From an uncultured Anaerotruncus sp. (lineage in GTDB: Bacteria; Bacillota; Clostridia; Oscillospirales; Ruminococcaceae): a DNA stretch of 21,941 nt. The notes beneath the pieces are model-generated. The model did not search any database. It was not told the origin of the DNA and saw only the letters and a program-made list of their open reading frames with translations. Within the stretch, counting starts at the first letter, position 1; every line of letters begins with the position of its first letter. A program made the translations under genes and the position numbers. Shown here one piece after another: positions 13,931 to 20,581 of this stretch. Where the stretch lies: NCBI GenBank assembly GCA_910586875.1, contig CAJUJI010000009.1, positions 1-21,941 of the forward strand, in the 5' to 3' direction.

Positions 13931-14371
13931 ATGAAATATATGATGATTGGGCGGTCTGGCTGCGGCAAAACAACCTTGTGCCAAGTGCTGGACCAACAGC
14001 AGCTCGCCTATAAAAAAACCCAAGCGGTGGAGCTGATTGGCGACGCAATCGATACGCCTGGGGAGTATCTGGAACGGCGCAGCCTGTATAGTGCGTTGAT
14101 GGTGACCGCCGCGGATGCGGATTTGGTGCTGATTTTGCAGGACGCCACCGATGAGGAATGCCGGTTTGCGCCAGCAATGGGCAGCATGTTCCAAAAGCCG
14201 CTGCTTGGCGTTATTACAAAAACGGATTTGGCAGCGCCGGAGCAGCTTGAAAAGGCGCGCACCGTGCTCGAGCTGGCTGGAGCATCCCCGATTTTTTGCA
14301 TCAGCAATTATACAAAACAAGGAATTCCAGAATTAAAGACTTATCTGCTGAACGGTTCCAAAATGGATTGA
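13931..14371 (+). CDS. eutP: EutP/PduV family small GTPase-like protein
   Basis: EutP is a small P-loop protein of ethanolamine and propanediol loci. The homologue PduV associates with the compartment surface, and enteric EutP has been reported as an acetate kinase. Visible nucleotide-binding motifs are Walker A GRSGCGKTT (residues 7-15), DTPGEY (G3-like) and TKTDLA (G4-like). The 146-residue length is normal. The start lies 3 bases after the eutS stop, with GAGGA inside the end of eutS as ribosome-binding site, so the two are translated together. If EutP acts as an acetate kinase it could replace the missing EutQ/AckA step after PduL; this is inference. Confidence 0.92.
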   Translation: MKYMMIGRSGCGKTTLCQVLDQQQLAYKKTQAVELIGDAIDTPGEYLERRSLYSALMVTAADADLVLILQDATDEECRFAPAMGSMFQKPLLGVITKTDLAAPEQLEKARTVLELAGASPIFCISNYTKQGIPELKTYLLNGSKMD

Positions 14372-14398
14372 TTACAGCAGCCGCCTTTTTCCTATCAT
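14368..14398 (+). promoter_or_regulatory. Weak promoter candidate before the GH25 gene
   Basis: TTGATT (14368-14373) and TATCAT (14393-14398) are separated by 19 bases, longer than ideal. No terminator is seen between eutP and the GH25 gene, so read-through from the eut operon is an equally good explanation for its expression. Confidence 0.25.
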
Positions 14399-14455
14399 TC
14401 GTTTAGAGTGACCAAGAAGACCAACTCTACATAGGATAGAAAGAGGATGGTGATT

Positions 14456-15199
14456 ATGATGCAGCGAAAGGGAATTGATATTTCTTCCTTCCAGGGAACG
14501 CCGGACTTTAAACGGGTGAAAGCCGATGGTTATGAATTTGTCCTCATTCGCGCGGGATATGGCAAAACCCAATCGAAAGCGTTTGTGCCACAAATCACAG
14601 CGGCACAGGCGGCGGGAATGGATGCGGGCGTATATTGGTACTCTTACGCCGAGTCAACTGCTGAAGCACGTGAGGAGGCCGCTGCATGTTTGGCGGCGAT
14701 CAAACCATATCGCTTGCCCTACCCTGTGTGGTTTGACCAGGAATATGAACCGCAGATCAAAGCGCTTACCAGACAGCAACGCACCGACATCTGCAAAGCG
14801 TTCCTCGGTGTGATCACCCAAGCGGGCTATTTTACTGGACTTTATGCCTCGGCGGATTGGTTGACCAACTGGGTGGATAGCAGTCAACTGACCGCCTATG
14901 ATAAATGGGTGGCACAATATGCGCCGAAAGTGACCTATCCAGGGGAGTATGGCATCTGGCAATATGGTATTTTGGGAACGCAAGGGCGCAAGGGCACCGA
15001 CTACACCATCTTCGGGCAGGTGGATGGGGTAATGGGCAACTGCGATGTGGACTATGCCTATAAAGACTATCCGGCTATTATCCAAAATGCCGGCTTGAAC
15101 GGGTATGGCAAACCCTGCACAGGCGAGGCCGAATGGAGGATGCGCGCTTTGGCGGCGGAGGAGAAACTGGCAAAAATTCAGAAAATTCTCTCAGAATAA
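14456..15199 (+). CDS. GH25 family muramidase (lysozyme-like)
   Basis: This is a glycoside hydrolase family 25 protein, an N-acetylmuramidase that cuts the peptidoglycan glycan chain. The fold markers are in order: GIDISSFQG at residues 6-14 (Asp8), FVLIRAGYG, AGVYWYSYAES, the catalytic Asp-X-Glu pair in VWFDQEYE (Asp94, Glu96), GLYASADW, KWVAQYAP, GIWQYG and NCDVDYAY. A charged helical tail of about 30 residues follows. There is no signal peptide, transmembrane segment or wall-binding repeat, so export is unexplained. Of several in-frame starts I chose the ATG at 14456, 9 bases behind AGAAAGAGG; the ATG at 14447 touches that site. The gene lies 84 bases after eutP on the same strand and ends at a strong terminator. 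Confidence 0.88.
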   Translation: MMQRKGIDISSFQGTPDFKRVKADGYEFVLIRAGYGKTQSKAFVPQITAAQAAGMDAGVYWYSYAESTAEAREEAAACLAAIKPYRLPYPVWFDQEYEPQIKALTRQQRTDICKAFLGVITQAGYFTGLYASADWLTNWVDSSQLTAYDKWVAQYAPKVTYPGEYGIWQYGILGTQGRKGTDYTIFGQVDGVMGNCDVDYAYKDYPAIIQNAGLNGYGKPCTGEAEWRMRALAAEEKLAKIQKILSE

Positions 15200-15201
15200 A
15201 G

Positions 15202-15237
15202 AAAAGTCCTTGGCGCTTTAAAACGCCAAGGACTTTT
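15202..15237. terminator. Strong bidirectional terminator
   Basis: AAAAGTCCTTGGCG (15202-15215) and CGCCAAGGACTTTT (15224-15237) form a perfect 14-bp stem with an 8-base loop. The plus strand reads into TTTTT. The minus strand also reads into a T-run because the left arm begins with AAAA. It ends the GH25 transcript on the plus strand and the small-protein transcript on the minus strand. Confidence 0.93.
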
Positions 15238-15275
15238 TGTGCTTTGTCAAAAAATAAAATCTGCAAACCGAAAGA

Positions 15276-15533
15276 TTAACCGTCCTGTTGTGTCTGGAAC
15301 AAATGGCATTGTTCGGTTAGCCAAACGCGGATTTTTTCGATGCCGTCATCGTCCAATGCGGCCTCATAGGTGGCAATGGTTTCGGCGGCCTCATAACAAT
15401 AGATCGCGTAGGTATAAACCTTCAATTGACTATCCACCGGTTCAATGCGGTAGCGGAAGTCCCCGACACTGCCGGTGTAAATGTTCCGATAGCTAAAATA
15501 TTCTGTGTTGGGCAGTTCAATAGGATATTCCAT
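15276..15533 (-). CDS. Small conserved-type protein of unknown function, 85 aa
   Basis: I do not recognise this 85-residue protein. It starts at the ATG (minus strand) at 15533, 8 bases behind TTTTGGAGG, an excellent ribosome-binding site, and it has its own near-consensus promoter, so it is very probably real. A longer reading of the frame to 15707 would run through the promoter and is rejected. The first half is aromatic and strand-rich (SYRNIYTGSVGDFRYRIEPV). The second is acidic and helical (AAETIATYEAALDDDGIEKI), ending in WLTEQCHLFQ. There is no signal peptide or membrane segment, so it should be a soluble cytoplasmic protein. Confidence 0.75.
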   Translation of the reverse strand: MEYPIELPNTEYFSYRNIYTGSVGDFRYRIEPVDSQLKVYTYAIYCYEAAETIATYEAALDDDGIEKIRVWLTEQCHLFQTQQDG

Positions 15534-15564
15534 TCGCGCGCCTCCAAAACAGCTTGATAGTCGT

Positions 15565-15593
15565 ATTATACCTTGTTTTTGGGCGATTGCCAA
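15565..15593 (-). promoter_or_regulatory. Sigma-A-type promoter for the 85-aa gene
   Basis: On the minus strand the -35 box TTGGCA (15593-15588) and a perfect -10 box TATAAT (15570-15565) are separated by exactly 17 bases. Transcription would start near 15558, about 25 bases before the start codon. It is the best-matching promoter in the window. Confidence 0.85.
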
Positions 15594-15609
15594 GAGGGCG
15601 CTGGGAGGA

Positions 15610-15783
15610 TCAGTCGTAATCACTGAGCAGCTCACCAGCGTAGTTTTCCAATTCCTGCATAGAGTGCAGCTCACGAGCCTGGTAACTGACTGCGCGGCGC
15701 ACCTCATCGGGCAACGCTGTAAAGAACTGGTGTGCCTGTGCGTTCTGTTGAATCAGGTTATATAAATCCGGGTAAGCATCCAT
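15610..15783 (-). CDS. Small protein of unknown function, 57 aa
   Basis: This is a 57-residue, mostly helical, acidic protein (MDAYPDLYNL at the start, ...ENYAGELLSDYD at the end). It contains a FFTALPDEVRRAVSYQAREL segment of the kind seen in many short uncharacterised Firmicute proteins. The start ATG at 15783 (minus strand) follows TGGAGGTGATTTTC, a near-perfect ribosome-binding site; the longer reading to 15813 lacks one. It lies 60 bases downstream of the flippase stop on the same strand and is probably transcribed with it. I cannot assign a function. Confidence 0.72.
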   Translation of the reverse strand: MDAYPDLYNLIQQNAQAHQFFTALPDEVRRAVSYQARELHSMQELENYAGELLSDYD

Positions 15784-15843
15784 GAAAATCACCTCCACAG
15801 TTGTTTTTCCCAACGATGCAGAAGGCTCACATGGAAATTTTTT

Positions 15844-17307
15844 CTAACGGGTAAGCCGAAGCAGCAAAATATAAATACAACCGGAACCCCCCATCAAAAG
15901 GATTCCCATAGTCTGCGCACCGGCGGAAAGCCATAAACGCAGCAGTCCGCTGGTCACAACCGCAATCGCGGCACAAAGAAACGGGCGGACCAGCTGATGT
16001 GTCAGATCCAGCCGAAAGCGGGAGACCTGGGAGAGCTTGCCGATACTGAGCGAAAAATTTAACACCTCGCTGATACAGATAATCAGCACATATCCCTTGA
16101 TCCCCCAAAATGGCAGCAACAGCCAGACTGCGGCCAGACTGCTTAATGCGTCAATGATGTTATATTGCATGACGCTCAGCTGCTCATCCAACCCCTTTAG
16201 CATACTATCAACTGCGGTGTCCAGGTACATCACGGGTACCACTGGCGCCAACAGCCGAATATAAATTGCAATATCCGGATGATGGGAGACTAGCGCCCCC
16301 ATTTCCTGCGAAAAATAAAACAGCACACCACAGACGATCATCGAACAGGATAAGGTCATGGACAGCATCTGTTCTACCGCATCGGAAACGTCCCGCTGCC
16401 GGCTGTGTGCCTGTGCAAGCTCTGGCACCACCAAGCAGTTAAACGCATTGAAGAACGCATAGGGAAACAGGATGACCGGAAGCGCAACCCCTTGCACCAT
16501 GCCAAATACAGCGATTGCAGCAGGGGCAGAGAGCCCGCCCACCTGCAAGCGGATTGGCACCAGCAGATGTTTGATGGTGGAAAGCCCTTGGCGCAGATAG
16601 GAGCTGAACGCGACCGGAAGTGCGATACCAACCAGCTTGCGGGTCAAATGCTGGCAGTTTCCAGCGGTGCTTTTCCGGCTGTCCCACAGGTAGAGCAGAT
16701 AAGCCAGCAGACCGGAAACCCCTTCTGCAACCACCCCCGCGGCGGTGATTGCAAAACATGCCGCCTCGAGCCCATCCGGAACGAGCAGCTCCAACGCGTA
16801 AATTGCCAGCAACACCTTGAGCAGCTGCTCCAGTATTTGAGCAGCTGCCCCCTTGGAAACATGGCGAACAGCAGTAAAATAGCCGTTCAATGCGCTAGAG
16901 CAGGAGATGAAAGGCATACTGACGGCCATCATCCGCAGTGGACGTATGGTTTCCGCAGCGCCCAACCATTTTAGCCCGATCCAGCCAGCACCACCCCAAA
17001 GCGCAGCGGCAGCGGCCAATCCAAATACACCACTATACAGTAAGCAGCGCCGCATTGCGCCACGAATGCTGCCATTTTGGCGGACCGCTTCTTCCGCCAC
17101 CATGCGGGTGGACGCCAACCCAATTCCAGAGCAGGCAAAGGTGATTGCCAGCGTATAAACCGAGGACATGAGCTGAAAGACGCCCATTCCGACGGCACCC
17201 AACCGTTCTGAAAGGTAAAGATTGAACCAAACCCCAATGCTGCTCAAAAGCAATGAGGTGCTCATCATAATCGTCGCATTGAATAGGAATCGCTTTGTTT
17301 GTTTCAT
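15844..17307 (-). CDS. MOP-superfamily flippase, SpoVB/polysaccharide exporter-like
   Basis: This 487-residue integral membrane protein, with about 14 predicted hydrophobic helices, resembles stage V sporulation protein B and related lipid-linked oligosaccharide flippases of the MOP (MATE/MurJ/Wzx) superfamily. The opening (FLFNATIMMSTSLLLSSIG, then LGAVGMGVFQLMSSVY and the ACSGIGLASTRMVAEE motif) is characteristic. It probably moves a lipid-linked cell-wall or spore-cortex precursor across the membrane. The ATG (minus strand) at 17307 follows AGGTGG. It is divergent from the asparaginase gene and seems to lead a short transcript with the 57-aa gene. Distinguishing SpoVB from a general polysaccharide flippase needs a tree, so no symbol is given. 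Confidence 0.85.
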   Translation of the reverse strand: MKQTKRFLFNATIMMSTSLLLSSIGVWFNLYLSERLGAVGMGVFQLMSSVYTLAITFACSGIGLASTRMVAEEAVRQNGSIRGAMRRCLLYSGVFGLAAAAALWGGAGWIGLKWLGAAETIRPLRMMAVSMPFISCSSALNGYFTAVRHVSKGAAAQILEQLLKVLLAIYALELLVPDGLEAACFAITAAGVVAEGVSGLLAYLLYLWDSRKSTAGNCQHLTRKLVGIALPVAFSSYLRQGLSTIKHLLVPIRLQVGGLSAPAAIAVFGMVQGVALPVILFPYAFFNAFNCLVVPELAQAHSRQRDVSDAVEQMLSMTLSCSMIVCGVLFYFSQEMGALVSHHPDIAIYIRLLAPVVPVMYLDTAVDSMLKGLDEQLSVMQYNIIDALSSLAAVWLLLPFWGIKGYVLIICISEVLNFSLSIGKLSQVSRFRLDLTHQLVRPFLCAAIAVVTSGLLRLWLSAGAQTMGILLMGGSGCIYILLLRLTR

Positions 17308-17415
17308 AAATCCACCTGAAAAGCTTATTTTCTAAATGGATATGAGACAAAGCGTAAATTTAGTAGTTGAGAAGATGCTGCGAGATCTATAGACGGCAAA
17401 GAGCGAGGTATGTGC

Positions 17416-17444
17416 TTGTTTACAGGCGCATGTTTTGCTATACT
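17416..17444 (+). promoter_or_regulatory. Promoter of the asparaginase gene
   Basis: TTGTTT (17416-17421) and TATACT (17439-17444) are 17 bases apart. The predicted transcription start near 17451 lies only about 20 bases before the GTG at 17473, which rules out the longer in-frame reading from 17410. Confidence 0.75.
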
Positions 17445-17472
17445 AGGACCAGAGAAGGGGAGGGGAAGCCTT

Positions 17473-18468
17473 GTGAAAAAGGTGCTTTTGCTGGCGACCG
17501 GAGGAACGATTGCTTCAACGCAGGGACCAGACGGGCTGGAACCGCAGCCAGCACCATCGGAACTGCTGCACGCATTAGAAGAGTTTCGGCGATGGTATCA
17601 GATTGACTACCGGCCGATACTGAATCTGGATAGCTCGAATATCCAGGCGGAGGAATGGCAGCTGATTGCCCGCGCCGTTTACCAGGAATTGTCCCACTAT
17701 GATGGAATCGTTATCACACATGGTACAGATACGATGGCCTATACCGCATCCATGCTGTCATTTATGCTGCAAAATCTGGACAAGCCGGTAGTGCTGACCG
17801 GCTCGCAAATTCCAATTACCAGTCGGCTGTCGGATGCGCGCAGCAATCTTGCGACCGCACTGGCGGCGGTGGAGCAGGATGTTTACGGGGTGAGCATCGC
17901 GTTTAATCATAAGCTGATACGCGGCTGTAGGGCGGTCAAGGTGCGCACCATGAGCTTTGACGCGTTTGAAAGCGTCAACAGCCCTGAGCGCGGCGACATT
18001 CTGGCCAGTGGAATCCGGCTTGCACCCGAGGGTGCGCCTTTATTGCAGCAAGGAGGCACAAAGCTGTGTGACGCGCTTTGCAATGATGTGTTTTTGCTCA
18101 AGCTGATTCCTGGGACCAATCCGAAAATTTTTGATACACTGCTGAACATGCAGTATAAAGGCGTTGTACTGGAGGCGTTCGGGGCAGGCGGCCTGCATTT
18201 TATCCGCAGGGACCTTTCCGAAAAAATCAAACAGTTGGTAGATAATGGGGTTGCCGTTGTTGTGTGCAGCCAGTGTCTGTATGAACCTAGTGACTGCTCA
18301 ATTTATGAGGTGGGGCGCCGGATGCTTGCAACTGGTATCATCCAGAGCTGCGATATGACCACCGAGGCGGCAGTGACAAAATTGATGTGGGCTTTGGGAC
18401 AGACGCGAGAACTCGCAGAGATACGGCGCATCTTTGCAACCAATTATGCAGGGGAAATTTCCTGCTGA
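17473..18468 (+). CDS. L-asparaginase, type I (cytoplasmic)
   Basis: The enzyme hydrolyses asparagine to aspartate and ammonia (EC 3.5.1.1). Both catalytic motifs are intact: LLLATGGTIAS with the nucleophile Thr12, and ITHGTDTMAYTA with Thr85-Asp86. The substrate-binding LDSSN (52-56) is also present. I chose the GTG at 17473 because GGGGAGGGGAAG precedes it and the promoter lies between it and the earlier in-frame ATG. From there the protein has 331 residues and no signal peptide, which fits the cytoplasmic AnsA type. The gene is divergent from the flippase and is followed on the same strand by an NhaC-family transporter, which may import or exchange its substrate or product. AnsA versus AnsB naming is not settled by sequence alone. 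Confidence 0.92.
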   Translation: MKKVLLLATGGTIASTQGPDGLEPQPAPSELLHALEEFRRWYQIDYRPILNLDSSNIQAEEWQLIARAVYQELSHYDGIVITHGTDTMAYTASMLSFMLQNLDKPVVLTGSQIPITSRLSDARSNLATALAAVEQDVYGVSIAFNHKLIRGCRAVKVRTMSFDAFESVNSPERGDILASGIRLAPEGAPLLQQGGTKLCDALCNDVFLLKLIPGTNPKIFDTLLNMQYKGVVLEAFGAGGLHFIRRDLSEKIKQLVDNGVAVVVCSQCLYEPSDCSIYEVGRRMLATGIIQSCDMTTEAAVTKLMWALGQTRELAEIRRIFATNYAGEISC

Positions 18469-18480
18469 TTTGCAGGAAAT
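18457..18480 (+). terminator. Hairpin over the asparaginase stop codon
   Basis: ATTTCCTGC (18457-18465) pairs perfectly with GCAGGAAAT (18472-18480) around a 6-base loop that contains the stop codon. No T-tract follows, so it is either a weak terminator or an mRNA-stabilising structure. The downstream gene has its own promoter candidate. Confidence 0.5.
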
Positions 18481-18514
18481 AGTGAATAATCTTGCAAAAA
18501 TTTAGAGAATCCTG

Positions 18515-18543
18515 TTGACATTAGAGCGTTTTTGTGTCATGCT
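18515..18543 (+). promoter_or_regulatory. Promoter candidate for the NhaC-family gene
   Basis: A perfect -35 box TTGACA (18515-18520) is followed after 17 bases by CATGCT (18538-18543), a poor -10 match. TGCTAA at 18540 with a 19-base spacer is the alternative. The start would be near 18550, leaving a 70-base leader. Confidence 0.55.
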
Positions 18544-18621
18544 AAGAGCTAGGATGATTTCTTAGCGACCACTGAAAAACAAAAGCCTTTAAGGAGAAGG
18601 TAAAAATGGAGGGTGTTCACG

Positions 18622-20157
18622 ATGGAACCAATTTATGTTGGTTGGCTGTCAATTTTACCGCCGGTGATTGCGATTACACTTGCTCTTATCACCAAGGAGG
18701 TAATCTCTTCCCTGATGATCGGAATTTTGTCCGGTACATTGATTTATGCGGTTAGCACAGGCTTAAATCCGATTGTTGGCGTTGCGGAAACTACCTTTTC
18801 GCTGATGGCATCGCGTATGGATGTCAGCATTCTGTTGTTCCTTGCGCTGCTGGGTGCGCTGGTTGTAGTCATTACAATGGCAGGCGGCTCCCGTGCATAT
18901 GGGCGTTGGGCCGCCCAAAAGCTCAAAAGCAAGCGCAGTGCGTTGCTTGCAACCGGTGCGCTGGGCGTACTGATCTTCATTGATGATTATTTCAATTGTC
19001 TGACCGTTGGCACTGTTATGAAGCCGGTCACAGATAAATACAACATTTCCCGCGCGAAGCTGGCTTATATCATCGACGCGACTGCGGCGCCGGTATGTAT
19101 CATTGCACCGGTTTCCAGCTGGGCGGCTGCTGTTGGATCGAATCTGCAAATTACAGGTGCCTTTGAAAGCGACCTTGCCGCATTTGTAGCGAGCATTCCG
19201 TATAACCTCTATGCGCTGCTTTCGCTACTAATGGTAGTGATTTTGTGTGTGTGCGATCTCGACTTTGGCCCAATGGCAAGAACAGAGAGCCGTGCAAAGA
19301 CCGGCAACCTGGGTGCGATTGATGTCAGCACAGAGCAGAATACAAAGATCTCTGAAAAAGGGCGCGTTTCAGATATGATCATTCCGGTGATTGCCTTGAT
19401 CATTTTCTCAATTTTAGCGATGCTGCATAACGGCGGCTATTGGGGCGATGATCCTGCCTACCACTCGATGGCTGCGGCGTTCGGCAATTGTGTGGCGGCA
19501 GACGCACTGGTAGTCGGCGGCTTTGGCGCATTGTTGGTTGCATTCCTGCTGTTTGTACCGCGTGGTGTGATCAACTACCATGACTTTATGGCGGGCATTG
19601 GCGAGGGCGTCAAGTCGATGGTCCCCGCAGATATCATCCTAATTCTGGCATGGACCATCAGCGGCGTTTGTCGGGACCTGCTTTCAACCGGTGAATATGT
19701 TCGTGATATTGTGGAAAAAAGCAATATGCCAGGATTTTTGCTGCCGGCGCTCATCTTTGCAATCGCTGCGTTCCTTTCGTTTGCGATGGGCACCGCATGG
19801 GGAACGTTCGGCATCCTAATTCCGATTGTGGTTCCTGCATGTACTGCGATTGCGCCGGAACTGCTGGTGGTTGCATTGTCTGCGACCTTGGCGGGCAGCG
19901 TGTTTGGCGACCATTGCTCCCCGATTTCTGATACAACGATTCTATCTTCAACCGGTGCGGGCTGTGACCACATTGAGCATGTTTCTACCCAGATGCTTTA
20001 TTCGATTACCGTCGCGAGCTGTTGTTTTGTCGGCTATTTGGTAGCGGGATTAAGCAACGCAAATATCTGGCTGACCCTGGGTGTTTCTGGCGCAATGCTG
20101 CTGTTTACCCTGGTGATTTTGCATCATATTTCCACCTCCACCGTAATCGAATCTTAA
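18622..20157 (+). CDS. NhaC-family Na+/H+ antiporter-like transporter
   Basis: This is a 511-residue polytopic membrane protein of the NhaC family (ion transporter superfamily). Recognisable segments are LALLGALVVVITMAGG, GVLIFIDDYFNCLTVGTVMKP (in two adjoining parts), SRAKLAYIIDATAAPVCII, and near the end AMGTAWGTFGILIPIV and GSVFGDHCSPISDTTILSS (both family hallmarks). Members exchange sodium for protons, or, like MleN, exchange organic acids together with ions. Next to an asparaginase an amino-acid or dicarboxylate substrate is plausible but unproven. The ATG at 18622 follows GGAGGG with 8 bases of spacing; the GTG at 18613 overlaps that site. A 49-codon reading frame with its own ribosome-binding site overlaps the start (see findings). 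Confidence 0.9.
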   Translation: MEPIYVGWLSILPPVIAITLALITKEVISSLMIGILSGTLIYAVSTGLNPIVGVAETTFSLMASRMDVSILLFLALLGALVVVITMAGGSRAYGRWAAQKLKSKRSALLATGALGVLIFIDDYFNCLTVGTVMKPVTDKYNISRAKLAYIIDATAAPVCIIAPVSSWAAAVGSNLQITGAFESDLAAFVASIPYNLYALLSLLMVVILCVCDLDFGPMARTESRAKTGNLGAIDVSTEQNTKISEKGRVSDMIIPVIALIIFSILAMLHNGGYWGDDPAYHSMAAAFGNCVAADALVVGGFGALLVAFLLFVPRGVINYHDFMAGIGEGVKSMVPADIILILAWTISGVCRDLLSTGEYVRDIVEKSNMPGFLLPALIFAIAAFLSFAMGTAWGTFGILIPIVVPACTAIAPELLVVALSATLAGSVFGDHCSPISDTTILSSTGAGCDHIEHVSTQMLYSITVASCCFVGYLVAGLSNANIWLTLGVSGAMLLFTLVILHHISTSTVIES

Positions 20158-20199
20158 AATACAAGAGAGAGACGACTTTTGTGAAGAGTTTTTGGATAT

Positions 20200-20221
20200 A
20201 AACAACAATTCTTTTGTTTTT
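20200..20221 (+). terminator. Weak AT-rich hairpin after the NhaC-family gene
   Basis: AAACAA (20200-20205) can pair with TTGTTT (20214-20219), followed by two more T. The stem is only six mostly A-T pairs. It lies immediately before the next promoter and may end the upstream transcript inefficiently. Confidence 0.3.
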
Positions 20222-20224
20222 AGG

Positions 20225-20253
20225 TTGACAAATCTTCTGCGCTATGATAAAGT
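20225..20253 (+). promoter_or_regulatory. Promoter of the T-box-controlled transporter
   Basis: TTGACA (20225-20230) is a perfect -35 box. After 17 bases comes TAAAGT (20248-20253), a fair -10 box. The transcript would begin near 20260, about 30 bases before the T-box stem I, as expected for a leader-controlled gene. Confidence 0.7.
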
Positions 20254-20289
20254 TATTGCAATTAGAGAATAACAAACTGCATAGCAAAA

Positions 20290-20548
20290 ATCGTTGACGA
20301 GGAAGTAAAACGGTCTACGTACCCACAGAGAGCCGGCGTTGCTGAGAGACCGGCGGAAAACGGGACTGACAAAGTAGCCTCTGAGAGTGCGGGTGAAAGG
20401 GCGATTGCCTGAGTAGTCTGCAACGTTTGGACCGCGTTACTGGTTCGGGATGTGTTTGCATCCTCTGAGTGAGCGCTGATGCGCTAAGTAAGGTGGTACC
20501 GCAGGAAAATTGATCCTGTCCTTTGGCAACAAAGGACAGGATTTTTTT
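20290..20548 (+). promoter_or_regulatory. T-box riboswitch leader
   Basis: A T-box senses uncharged tRNA and prevents premature termination. The conserved T-box sequence TAAGGTGGTACCGC is at 20489-20502. Stem I is readable: lower helix GAGG (20299-20302)/CCTC (20378-20381), the AAGTA bulge at 20303-20307, helix CGGTC/GACTG, and the distal AGAGAGCCGG...GCTGAGAGACCGGC arm at 20328-20354. By position (six bases before GAG, as in other T-boxes) the specifier is GTA at 20374-20376, a valine codon. The T-box bulge TGGT (20494-20497) asks for a tRNA with A73, which fits tRNA-Val and argues against Trp, Asp and Asn. The competing terminator is at 20513-20548. The T-box call is secure; the amino acid is tentative. 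Confidence 0.95.
20513..20548 (+). terminator. T-box intrinsic terminator
   Basis: ATCCTGTCCTTTG (20513-20525) and CAAAGGACAGGAT (20530-20542) form a perfect 13-bp stem with a GCAA tetraloop, followed by seven T. It lies directly after the antiterminator sequence and 33 bases before the start codon it controls. Confidence 0.95.
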
Positions 20549-20581
20549 GCGATTGCAGGCAGGAAAGAGAAGGAGAAGGTT

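Noticed and set aside
15534..15707. N-terminal extension of the 85-aa minus-strand gene to 143 codons
   Set aside because: The extension would run through the promoter (15565-15593) and over the end of the 57-aa gene, while the inner ATG at 15533 has a perfect ribosome-binding site.
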